DNA of 64,000 bases from Chimonanthus salicifolius. Lineage: Eukaryota; Streptophyta; Magnoliopsida; Laurales; Calycanthaceae. The notes beneath the pieces were generated by a model. That model saw only the letters and a program-made list of their open reading frames with translations. It searched no databases and was not told the origin of the DNA. The stretch covers positions 248,001 through 312,000 of the forward strand of contig CM023540.1 in assembly GCA_013350335.1 (NCBI GenBank), written 5' to 3'. The translations under genes were made by a program, and so were the position numbers. Shown piece after piece: positions 50,262 to 60,688 of this stretch. Numbering within the stretch: position 1 is the first letter of the stretch; every line of letters starts with the position of its first letter.

Positions 50262-51145
50262 ATTTTGTTGAACAGTATTAGGTTGGAAAAGTCACTCGTA
50301 TCCACTTTACCTGAAATAGTGAGAGACTACGCAGAAGTATTTTCGACAGAATGCCCAGGTTTACCTCCAAAGCGGGAGATTGATTTTGAAATCAAGTTAC
50401 TGCCTTGCACTGTACCGGTATCACTCCCACATTATCGGATGGCACTTGCAAAGATGTCGGAGTTGAAGAAAAAGATTGATGAGTTACTCAGATTGGGGTT
50501 CATCCAGCACAACACTTCATCATGAGGAACGCAAACCTTAATTGTCAAAAAGAAAGATGGCTCTCTACCGATATGCATGGATTACAAAAAGTTGAACCAA
50601 CTCACCATCGAGAATAAATATCCTCTACCCCGAATTGACGACTTGTTTGATCAACTTAAATGATTCAATCATTTCTCTAAGATAGATCTCATGTCAGGCT
50701 ATCGTCAGATCAGAGTCAAGGATGAGGATATAGATAAAACAACTTTCAGAACTCGATATGGGTTGTATGAATATGTGGTGATGCCTTTTGGGCTAACCAA
50801 TGCACCGACATTATTTATGGATTTGATGAATTGAATCTTTCGTCCATACTTGGATAAATTTGTAATCGTCTTCATTGATGATATTCTTATTTATTCTACC
50901 AGCAAGGAAGAACATGTCGAACACTTGCTAATTGTTCTAGACACACTGAAAAAGAACAAGATGTTTGCAAAAGCTAACAAGTGTGAATTCTAGTTGTCCA
51001 AAGTAAACTTTTTTTTGCCATGTGGTGACAGCAGTAGAAATAACAGTGGACCAAGCAAAGGTAGCGGCAGTGAGAGAATGGAAGGCTCCAAAGGATGTAA
51101 TAGAAATTCAGAGTTTCCTCCGATTGACGAAGAGATGGATCCGGA
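50262..51145 (+). pseudogene. Gypsy reverse transcriptase, copy 1, truncated
   Basis: RT motifs in order: [77 protein letters not shown], and the catalytic [10 protein letters not shown] with Asp-Asp at 50877-50882. RT copies element RNA into DNA inside the particle. Four in-frame stops lie near 50523, 50660, 50834 and 50991. Three fit C:G to T:A change of Trp or Arg codons. Homology stops at about 51145 (SFLRLTKRW), where the sequence jumps into LTR. RNase H and integrase are absent. Confidence 0.85.
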
Positions 51146-51517
51146 GATGCTTTAAGATCTCATAGTTTTTATTTTGATATTTTGATAGAACTATGTAATT
51201 TCATAGGATCCAATGATGTAATAATTTAGATAAATTTTATTTTGGATTTGGATTGATATTTGGCTTATATGTTAATTTATTTCCATCCTTGTTATTGACA
51301 AGTTGGTATTGTAATTCCGCATGCTTATTTCACAAGTGTGATGCTAGCACACGCATAAATATTTGGTGGATTGACCCACATGTGTGCTAGAATTGGGCCA
51401 GTCGAGGGTTGGGTCTTCGGACCTAAACTCGGCTCGTGTCATGACGTATCCGTCCCTTTTCCGTTTAAAAAAAATTATGCTCTGATTTAATCAATGGAAA
51501 AAGGGCGGGTCGTTACA
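51146..51517 (+). mobile_element. Truncated 3' part of the gypsy LTR (second copy)
   Basis: Matches 45015-45397 almost base for base and ends GTCGTTACA. It joins pol directly at 51145, so an RT-to-LTR recombination or deletion created a partial tandem duplication. Confidence 0.85.
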
Positions 51518-51740
51518 GTTGGTATGAGAGCGGAATGGACAAAACAAAGGAAGGAAATCACTATAAGTCTACCTTATCCAAAAACTTAGAGAAAAGTTCC
51601 TCTCGAAACAAAGAATGTCAATAAAACCTAGTAGATTGTGTCAATCTTGTCAATATTTAATTGACTATGCATGAATCATGGTTGCTTAAAGAAACATTTT
51701 TATAAGACTACTAAGAGAATGTTTCGTGACTTAGGAAACA

Positions 51741-52500
51741 TGCCACCATGAAGAAGGAACACCCGACGCAATGCGTAATGCACCGAGGAGACAAGTGGCA
51801 ATATCCCACCTGTGACTCCCGAGCTCCAAAGTTTCGTGCAAGCAGTAGTGAATTCAGTACTACAACAGAACCAAGCAGGCGGTGGTGCCTATGCCGTAAC
51901 TGATGCTCAAGACAGAGCAATGCCGCTACTGATGCTAAAGACAGAGCTTTGGTCAAGGATTTCCAACAGCAGCGTCCCCCATACCTTTTTGGAAATGAGG
52001 GACCCATTGGAGCTGAAAACTGGATCAAGAACACCACTAAGATCCTGAAGTTACTCAGGATAACGGGCGATTAGGATAGGATTTTGTTTGCTACATCTCA
52101 ACTGATAGACGATGCGGGCAAATGGTGGAAGGTAATGGAGCAAAATCTGACAGTGGCAAAAATGATGTGGGAGAATTTTACAAAATTTTTCCTAGAATAT
52201 TATTTTCCACAAGAAGAGAAGGAACTCAAGACCTAGGAATTCATAGTCCTAGCTCAAGGATGTATGACAGTTGTTGAATATCATTAAGAATTCATCCAAC
52301 TCTCTTGTTATGCTCGATACATGGTGGACACTGAATATAAGAAAGCTCAAAAGTTTGAGAGAGGTCTACGTCCTATCATCAGAACCAAGGTCACCATATT
52401 CAAATCAACAACTTTGGTAGAAGTTGTGAGTAGAGCAAGCATTGCTGAGTAAGAGCTGATTGAGTCAGCTAAGTACATGGAAAACAGAAGGAGTTAGAGT
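51741..52500 (+). pseudogene. Gypsy gag, copy 2
   Basis: Starts MPP followed by TGA. It shows PVTPELQSFVQAVVNSVLQQNQ, then NFTKFFLEYYFPQEEKEL, MTVVEYH and FERGLRPIIRT, uninterrupted by the solo LTR seen in copy 1. A short local duplication (ACTGATGCTCAAGACAGAGC-like) lies at 51898-51946. Stops near 51750, 51777 and 52235 inactivate it. The copies differ by scattered substitutions, so the duplication is not recent. Confidence 0.8.
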
Positions 52501-52978
52501 GGGGGAAACTCTTTTCGTCCTCGCAAAAAAATTTGTCCCAAATCCGGAAAACCTTCAGCTTCTACTGCCTCCACTGGTGGATATCGTCTCAGTCATCCTT
52601 TAGCCCCAGTTCCAGCAGCACAGACATCCCGGGGTGGCATTACTTGTTTCCAGTGTGGCCAGGCAAGACATGTGAAGCGGGATTGTCGGCAACTTCACAA
52701 GTCATCTCAAGCACGGAATTCCTTCCGTCCACCGGGCAGGCCAGCACAGTCTTAGGTATCAAGAGCACAGGACGAGTATGGACGACCACTTATCCCAATA
52801 GCTTTAGGACGATTGTACAACCTTGTTCCTACTACGGAGACAGCGGATCACTCTTTGATCCAAGGTTTGGCAGTTATTGGTGGTTCTTATGCAATAGCAT
52901 TGTCTGATTCAGGAGCATCACACTCCTTTTTATCTGCATCTTTAGTAGCTGCCACTAGTTTACTTGTTCAATAATTAT
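52501..52978 (+). pseudogene. Gypsy zinc knuckle and protease, copy 2, truncated
   Basis: Here the knuckle is complete: CFQCGQARHVKRDC at 52645-52686. The protease start YAIALSDSGASHS has DSG at 52906-52914. Homology to copy 1 ends at about 52978, just after the position of the copy 1 protease-end stop. Confidence 0.8.
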
Positions 52979-54229
52979 CAAGATACCACCATATAAGATT
53001 TTAGAAATGAATATCTCATGCCAGTGAATGCCATACCACTCACACACCAATTTGTGCCATGTGAAGATTCCACATTTTCATTTGCATTAGCACAAATCCG
53101 ATTGATCAAATTACTCTTTTGAGTTCCATTAAAATTTTCATCCAGATTACTCCAATATTCCTGGGCATTTTCAATTTATCATTTGAAAGACCATTGCCCT
53201 TGTGTGATGTCATTTGACAAGGCATCCGCAAGTTTAGCAAAACTTGGTGCTTATGAACTGAAAAACATTCCTCATAAATAAGAATGATAGCACAAACACA
53301 CATGATATACATTCATTCCACATATTATGTACCAATAAGATGCATGGAATGAAATATGAGACATTGGAATTTGATAAATATGATCATACCAATATGAAAC
53401 AATCATGCCACATAAACACCTTGTATGAACAATCCAATGCATCATCATTTATCAAAACATGTGACTATAAAAGGTCATGAAGTGATGCTAGAGTGAGATA
53501 ATCTACTCACAACTATATAAGTATTTTTCATTCACAATTTCAGCTCCCATGCTTTTCACCACATTTACCATTCATTCAAGACTACTTGTTTCCGAGCCCT
53601 CCGAATCCATATCCTCATTCTCCGATTGCGCGGAGATTTGTGCTGCCTTTTCCCTCAGAGGAACTGAAGCCGGAAGCACAGAGTTGGGAGTGAATACCTC
53701 TCTCCCCATGGAGTCAGGGGAGAATACGAAACTACTTTAGGTTGAGGAAGATAAGGATTGCATATCAGACGATTCTGACTGCAGAAATGAGCCATATTGA
53801 TTGAATAGAATTATTGATTCAAACGCATCATTTTGCATAATTTGCAGTTATTTAGCGATAAGAAAGAGATTATTCTCCTAGAACTTGTCTAGTACCATAA
53901 ATGCATCTCCTTCGCTCACGCGTCCTGAGCGTACCCCATTGAAATTCAATACTTTGAATTGACTGGTATATGAATGGATTACCCTTTTGTACATTTGATC
54001 ACATTTGGATCATCAATACCATTCACAAGCATGGAGGGAAGTTCATTGCACAAGAGATTCACAACTTTAAAGAACATGGAATGAAATAGCACTATGTATG
54101 TACAAGGTCATCTCCCAAACTAGATACTACTAATTTAGTACAGAGATGAAAACTTATAATACAAGCACATACATATAATGGTTCAAGCACCATTCCTTTA
54201 TCCACTTCATAAGATGATGTTTAAATGTA
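52979..54229. other. Unresolved TE-derived sequence
   Basis: No clear domain. On the minus strand 53760-53570 encodes a Ser/Glu-rich tail (SENEDMDSEGSETSSLE before a stop), loosely like the acidic accessory ORFs elsewhere. The plus-strand ORF at 53549-53740 is its antisense. Probably internal sequence of the diverged copia element whose LTR follows. Confidence 0.3.
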
Positions 54230-55328
54230 AACACAGGAAGAAGCACTTGCCTTTTTAGCTCACTTAATGTAGATGTTGTGCTTCTTGAAGAGTCCTCCCA
54301 ATTTGATCTCGTTGATGACGATGATGTGCCTTTGTATGTGCAATCACAAGCTTTGGGAAAGGTTCTAGGATTTTAGATTTGCCAAGTCCTAGAATTGTTT
54401 TTTTTTTTTCTCTCTCAACCTCAATCAAAGGTTTGATTGGATTTAAAATGATTCACAAATGTAAAGTGTATAGACAGAGGATGGGAGAGGTTGGGATCTC
54501 TGGGAATACCTTAAGATTTTCCTGTGTGAAGGTTCCAAGTAAACTCACCAAAATTCGAAATTTAAATAGGCATCCAGAACTTTTCCCAATGGCTAGTCGA
54601 CGATGGGTCGTGGCTCTTAAGTTATGCCTACCAACAATATGACCATTGCACATTAAATGCACCTCAACGACACAATAACGGTCACCCATGATGGGTCACG
54701 ATCCACAATGGATCGTTGAGCCCAGTCTCGATTGGTCACCATTGATGATAGTATCGTCCTAAGACCAATTGTATTTTACAGAGTGTTTCCCATCCAGAAC
54801 TCTAAAACTACCTACCGATAGGTCGTGGACAACGATGGGTCGACATCCACGATAGTCTTGGCCTGAGAGCGAACCTGTTTGACAGTTTTTTTTTCAACTA
54901 GTACTCTTGTCAATCAGGACGATGGATCGTGGACCATGATGGGTCTATCCTACACCTGGCGATGGGTCGCCATGCCCGACATGTCGTCCTGACAGTTTAT
55001 CAATTTTGCAAGTTTAAGTACATTTGGTTTTGTTTGTTGTCAAGGTCCACTAAGCTTGATTTATGATTTACCAATTTGTTTTGTAAGCCTAGTCAAGGTC
55101 TTCCTAGGTGTGTGGGGTTCACCCCAAAGTCATCTATGGCCAATTTATCTTTTGATTGCCATACACTTTATGAAGCTTGAATCATGGTCTTGATCTTCCA
55201 ATGCTTGAGGTTCTTGATTTAGTCTTCACCACTTTTGAGTCTTGTTCCATTGTCTTCATTTTTCCAAGACAATGCTCTAGGTCAAGGAATTGACAATAAG
55301 GAGACACGGTCAAACCGGGGCACAAATA
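54230..55328 (-). mobile_element. Diverged copia LTR, truncated
   Basis: Aligns in patches with 57010-58253: the AGAAGCACTTGCC...GTGCTTCTTGAAGA segment at the left, the CATCTATGGCCAA and GGAATTGACAA segments, and the right end CAAACCGGGGCACAAATAA. It carries CGATGGGTCG dyads at 54596-54980. The left (U5) end and primer site are lost. Confidence 0.65.
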
Positions 55329-56489
55329 ATAACGATGGAAAAGAATAAATAAGACCAAAATGTGAGACCTGACATTGTTTACATGTAAGAGATATATTTG
55401 AAGTTCTAACTATTAGAATGTAAGCTTATAATGGTGTCAGGGAGCCGAGGCCTAGTAGTCTATAAACGCAGTATGAGATCCAATTATATGTTTAAAGATT
55501 AAACAGGTTAAAAGAATTGGATGAACCCGCGATGGCATTAGTAATCAATTCAACTATTGTGTATGAAGTGACATTGTATATTTTGTGCTTGTTATATATC
55601 TTTGTTCAGGGCTTATGTAAAATCAGTCTTTACCCGGTCTTGAAATCGGTAGTGCAAATAGCTTTGTGACCAGACCTGGATCTGGTATTCTTCTGTGTGA
55701 AACCCTATGAAAAAGGGCACATGGAACGATAGATGAATGGTATAGGGACGAACACAAGTGTTGATGTCTTTTTGTACTTTCATTATTGCTTTGATTTATC
55801 CCCGAATTTGGGGAGATTATAAATGCCTATATAATTTTAATTTCAGCACTTTTTTTATCCGTGGTGATATATATGCTGAATGATATACATGATGTATTGT
55901 ATGCATTTCCATGAGGGTATGTGTTATAAATACATGATAGACTTAGTGTATTGGGAAATATGGATTAAAACCTAGTTTAGTCTATGTGAAAACATAAAAA
56001 TGCAAAGTATTTTTCCATTATGGACTGCCTTCACGCACTGTGTGAAGCATTGGACCATGTCGGGTCACAAAGTAGAGATTGTATATGTGCTAGGTGAAAC
56101 ATTTGACCGTGTCGGTACATAATGCAGACTGTGTGAAATACCTGTTTCCGTTGTGAAACTGGTGCAGATTTCGTGTCAATTGATAAATGCAGAACTGTGT
56201 TTGTAAGAAAGAAAGATGTATATAAAAATGGTAGAGATTAACCATTTTAGGGTGTTGACCCAAGTTGATAGAAAAAGGGCATGATGTTTATATATTATTA
56301 TGTTTGATGTAATATATCCGTAAATTATTGAATTCTCACTGGGCTGTTAGGTTATATCAATTACATTGCAGGACTTATGTGTGAGGTGGGAACTGAGGAA
56401 CCTCCACTGCTGCTGTAGGGGATGTATTCCATCATATTTCTTGCCAATGAGGAATATGTCTATTATGTCTATTTTCATGTCAATGATTA
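55329..56489 (+). mobile_element. Gypsy-type LTR fragment
   Basis: TCTCACTGGGCTGTTAGG near 56335 followed by a GCAGGACTT acceptor-like site resembles the R/U5 part of gypsy LTRs. No end is visible. Confidence 0.35.
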
Positions 56490-56548
56490 GGGATGAAACT
56501 TGGGTCGGGTTAAAACCCGACCTATGTGACTCGACCCGAGAAATTTGA
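56490..56548. mobile_element. Possible hAT-type terminal fragment
   Basis: TAGGGATGAAACTTGGGTCGGG followed by a CGGGTT/AACCCG dyad resembles the ends of non-autonomous hAT elements. It is cut by the copia LTR at 56549. Very short. Confidence 0.25.
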
Positions 56549-58253
56549 TGAAAGTTCCCTTGGGAGCTAGAACAACACGATTGACCCTGGGGGGGTGGGG
56601 GGGGGGTGTGGTGGGGGTGAATAGATCAATCCAAATTCATTGATCCTTTTTTAAATTATCTTGATTGATTAATTAAGTGCAGCGGATATACCAATCAAAT
56701 GAGTGTGTGTTAGCAAATGTGATTAAACAATCAACAAAAGAAAATAGCTCTAATACCACAAGCATAAGGACACAAGATATATAGTGGTTCGTTTCGCCAA
56801 CCTACATTCACTGTTAGGACTCGCTCAATTTTGAGTTATCCCCAAATTCACTATGTGGGGACTTACACCCTCACAATTAGAGTAGGAATTCTACATCGCT
56901 CAATCGGCTGGAAATTTCACCCACCACATGTGCTAGAGACAACACTCAAGAGTTTTTTATAGTGGTTCCGAAACCAAGCTTCCTTAATCCACTTTCGGGT
57001 TAAAGGTTTTAAAACAAAATTAAGACCAAGAAGCACTTGCCTTGAAGCTCTTTCTCGCTAATGTGTGCTTCTTGAAGATCCCACCCATTGAGTGCCGACG
57101 CTCCTCTTTGTAGTCGTCGTAGAGCAATCACAATCTCAAGGTGACAAGGAAACTAGTTTCATGTTTCTTAGTTATATCTTTTCTTTCTCTTTTCCTCACT
57201 GCAAACTCAATAAATAGACTAGTTGTTTATGGCTTTTCCTCCTCTCTTTCTCACTTTCAAACACAATCAATAGATTAGTTGTTTATGATTATTTTCAAAA
57301 CAGTGTTGATCGTTCCTTAGAGTATATAATTCTTCTTAGCTCAAAGAAGATAGTAAAACGATCATCCAACACTCATATTTATAGAGGAGTCTTAAATGTT
57401 TTTTCTGACTGTCCAGAATCGACAGGTCGGTGGCACCGATGGGTCGGTGTTCATATTTATTACCGTTCAACCACCCGACCGTTGTGCATTAAATGCACTC
57501 CCAACGGCTTTAATACTTCCCGGTCAACAGGTCGGGGTCGTCAATGGGTCGACAGTTATGGCACGGAGAGGTCGGTCCATACGAGTGTCTCGATCTAGGG
57601 CAAACCATGCTGACAGAAGTTTCAAGTCAGAAACTTGTCTTACCCAGAATGACTTGTCGCCCTTTACCGCGGAGTCAGTCTTGGTACTCTTGATCGATTT
57701 TGAACTACGATATGTCTGTTTTTTCGAGAGCCCATTTAAGTTTATAGTCCAGAACTCTTTAAGACCTTTACCAATGAGTTGTCGACCTCGAGGGGTCGGT
57801 GCATATGAGACTCTTGGTTAGAGGCTTTCCTAGAATGACAGTTCTTTGATCCAAAACCTTTTTCAAACTGGCCAACCAGTGCTTGACCACGATGGATCGA
57901 TCCTGTCTCCACCGAGGGGTCGGTGAGTACGACTGATCGGGCTGACAGTGAACTTAATTCATATTTCAAAGTTCGATTCTATTTCACTGTCCAGCTTCCT
58001 CTCTAGGCATCTTTATGGTTTTACCATTTGTTCAACTATGCCTATGAATGGTCCTCTCTAAGGTGTGGGTACAACCTAAGGGCATCTATGGCCAAAATAC
58101 TTGTTTTCGTGATTGCCATGACGATGAACTTTGAACCTGGTGGAGCATGATCTTCTTTCTTGATCATCTTGAGTCTTCAAGCTTCTTAGCAAGTGCTTCT
58201 TCCCGAGTCATGGAATTGACAAACAAGGGGTCAGCAAAGTCGGGGCACTAACA
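56549..58253 (-). mobile_element. 3' LTR of the second Sirevirus-like copia copy (1705 bp)
   Basis: TGAAAGTTCC...GGCACTAACA, collinear with 42296-43978. TATAAATA reads on the minus strand near 57380-57390. The dyad CACCGAT-GG-GTCGGTG lies at 57434-57449, with further CGATGGGTCG words to 57920. The 141-codon ORF at 57396-57821 is LTR sequence. Confidence 0.85.
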
Positions 58254-59472
58254 ATCTCCCCGTTTGTCAATTTCATGGCAAAACATAGAAGCTAACCCAA
58301 TTACAATCCCACCCTTATTACAACACATTTGAATACAAAATATTACATCACATTTATATATTCAAATGGACAACAAGATTATGATCTTCACATATTCCTG
58401 TTCTGCTTGCTTCAAATCATGATTTCCTATTTAAGCACATAAGCAAGCAAAACTAGAGAAATCATTAGAGGAGTTAGTCCAAAACATAAATCAAATGACT
58501 AAACGAGATTTCTTAGCCAACAACACTACCCAGTGTTGAGAAGATTTTCTCCTGCAATCTTCTTGAGTTTGATTTCCCAAACTCCAAGCAAGCATAGACA
58601 TTCTCCCCATGTCTATTGGCTTCATCATATTCCTTCGCTTTATGGGTCTCTCTTTCTAGAGGCCCAAGCACTTTCGGTTTTACCATGCACTCCCCCATGC
58701 TTACAGTTTCTACTAATTTTCTCCCCCATTTTGGCATACATTTGACAAAGATTTAGTAGATATCAGCAACACTTCCTCTATGCTTTTTACACTTAGTGAT
58801 TAACTAAGTTTTGCTTCAACTCATGGTTCTTCCCCACTGTTTAATGCATTTCCCTGTGCAACAAGGTTTATTTTTCTCCTGTTCAAGCTAAAATCTAGTT
58901 TAGATGATATCTTTCATGGGACAAGCTCATTTATGTAACTTCCCTAGAGTCTTTTCCTTCTTCTCTAAGCTATTTTTTGTAGCTTCTTTGACTCATTTCC
59001 CCCATGGAGTAAGCTATATCTTCCAGCTTCTACAGATTATCTCCCTCATAAACTTAGATGCCTCTAAGTTTATTTTTCAATCAAGCTTTCTTTCAGGCTT
59101 GCATCCTCCATCTTTTATATACTGTTATGACTGGTGACAGTAGCTAATCAACACAAGTTTTTTGCTCTCCCATACTCAAAAGATGTGTGTAGCATCTCAG
59201 TCTGAACATTATCTACCTAACATGCCAATACAAAATCCATTCATTTAAACCTGCATGTTAGTCTATTTAACAAAAACCATATTAACCATAATAAGAGATA
59301 TAAGGCATTCAAATGTAGCAATACACACATCATACTAAACCAAACCATATCATTTCATTAAAACAAAATGTGTATTCAATACATATGGTTTTTTCTAAGG
59401 GGACATTGTGGATGCTTAGATAACATATCAAAAATATAGTTTTTCCAAAAACAGAGGACATGAAAAAATAAG
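58254..59472 (-). other. 3' spacer with purine tracts, second copy
   Basis: Homologous to 37870-38996. CATGGGGGAG-type words in sense near 58600, 58689, 58722 and 59000. No conserved ORF. Confidence 0.6.
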
Positions 59473-60042
59473 CTAAGCAAAGCCATCTTCAGGAGTTGCT
59501 AGAGGAGGAGGAGATGGGGTGTCTGGAACTCTATACGAGAGGGAGACAGTAGAGACTAAATCCCGGACAGTCAACTGGATACTATATAGACTATTTTCAA
59601 GATAGTCTATTTTCCTTTCTAGTTGGAAGACTTTTCTTCCTAGATTGACATTTTCTTGAGAAGGAAATTCATATTCTTCTTCTTCATTTGAGTCTCTCCA
59701 AAAATCCTCACAACTGAAGCTTTCATCTTCACTACTACCTTTACGGATATCAACATGGTCTTCATTACCAGTTCGAAGATTATTCCCTTTTTCAGCATCT
59801 TCTCTCCTTTCTTCACGTTGCTCTTCGACGAAGTTGACACCTTTGTCAACAATGGGTTCTTCTTCCTCCTCTGGTTGGGTTTCCTGTTGATCCTAAAAAT
59901 ACACAGGATTTTCAGAGCTTGACTCAGGGCAAAAACGAGAGGTTGTCCTTTTGGTTCGTTGGGCCCATCGATTTGCACGACTGATTTCTCCTCGTTCTAT
60001 AGAGGAATTAGGCCGTGTTTGAGCTTCCATCTTTCTAGGCAT
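59473..60042 (-). pseudogene. Accessory ORF, copy 2 (one internal stop)
   Basis: On the minus strand ATG at 60042 to TAG at 59473 gives 189 codons in one frame, with a single TAG near codon 51. The basic N-terminus has RANRWAQRTKRT. The acidic centre has EEEEPIVDKG and EDFWRDSNEEEEYE. The heptad-like stretch has VFQLERKIDYLENSLYSIQL. The tail is Pro-rich with TPSPPPLATPEDG. Start, stop and reading frame agree with copy 1 once that copy's two deletions are allowed for. No signal peptide or membrane segment is seen, so an envelope-like role is unlikely. The family is unrecognised. Confidence 0.6.
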
Positions 60043-60688
60043 GGTTTTTTCTTAGAGGAAAATCTCAACCAATGACTCAGAGATGGAAGAGACGAAGACT
60101 GAGCCTAACATGATTTAGGAGAATAACAGAAACAGTGATTTTCTGGCTTCTTAGGACTGGAGGAACGAAAGCCCTATGGTTTCCAGTAAGGAAATCGCTC
60201 CGAGAGGTCCTATCGACTGGTCTAGGGCACGGGAGGAGAATGAGGGACCACCAGGCCTTCACGGGAGAAGGGACGATAGTTTAAAATGAATTGTCACTTT
60301 CGCAGAAAGGGTCCTTTTTTAATTCAAACTTTCTATCTCACCAACATGTCGATTCCATCGAAAGGTCGACCTTTTCGACAATTTCCCCCTTTTCAACAGT
60401 GCTCAATTTGACACAGTACTGACATGTCTGTCATACCGACAAGTCTTTTTAATACTGACAAGTCATTTGACCAATATGTCTTTTACACCGAGAGGTTCAG
60501 ATTGCAGAACAAATATCCTTGATTTGTGCAACTTGATGAAGTCCTATTCTAAGCATGACAATCATAGATTCATTTCAATGCATAAATGTGCCAAACATAA
60601 TTCATCAAATCATTATATATGCACAGAATCAAAATTCACATTTCAAGGCACATACAATTCAAAATACTTTGAATGGAATGTGTTGATG
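60043..60688 (-). other. Internal spacer of the second copia copy, truncated
   Basis: Aligns with 39565-40170. It stops at 60688, where a Tat/Athila-like LTR begins, so gag, pol and the 5' LTR of this copy are not present. Confidence 0.55.

Noticed and set aside
53549..53740. Plus-strand 63-codon ORF as a gene
   Set aside because: Antisense to a Ser/Glu-rich minus-strand frame in TE-derived sequence, with no homologue recognised.
57396..57821. 141-codon ORF
   Set aside because: Within the copia LTR, antisense to it. The homologous LTR at 42296-43978 does not preserve the frame.
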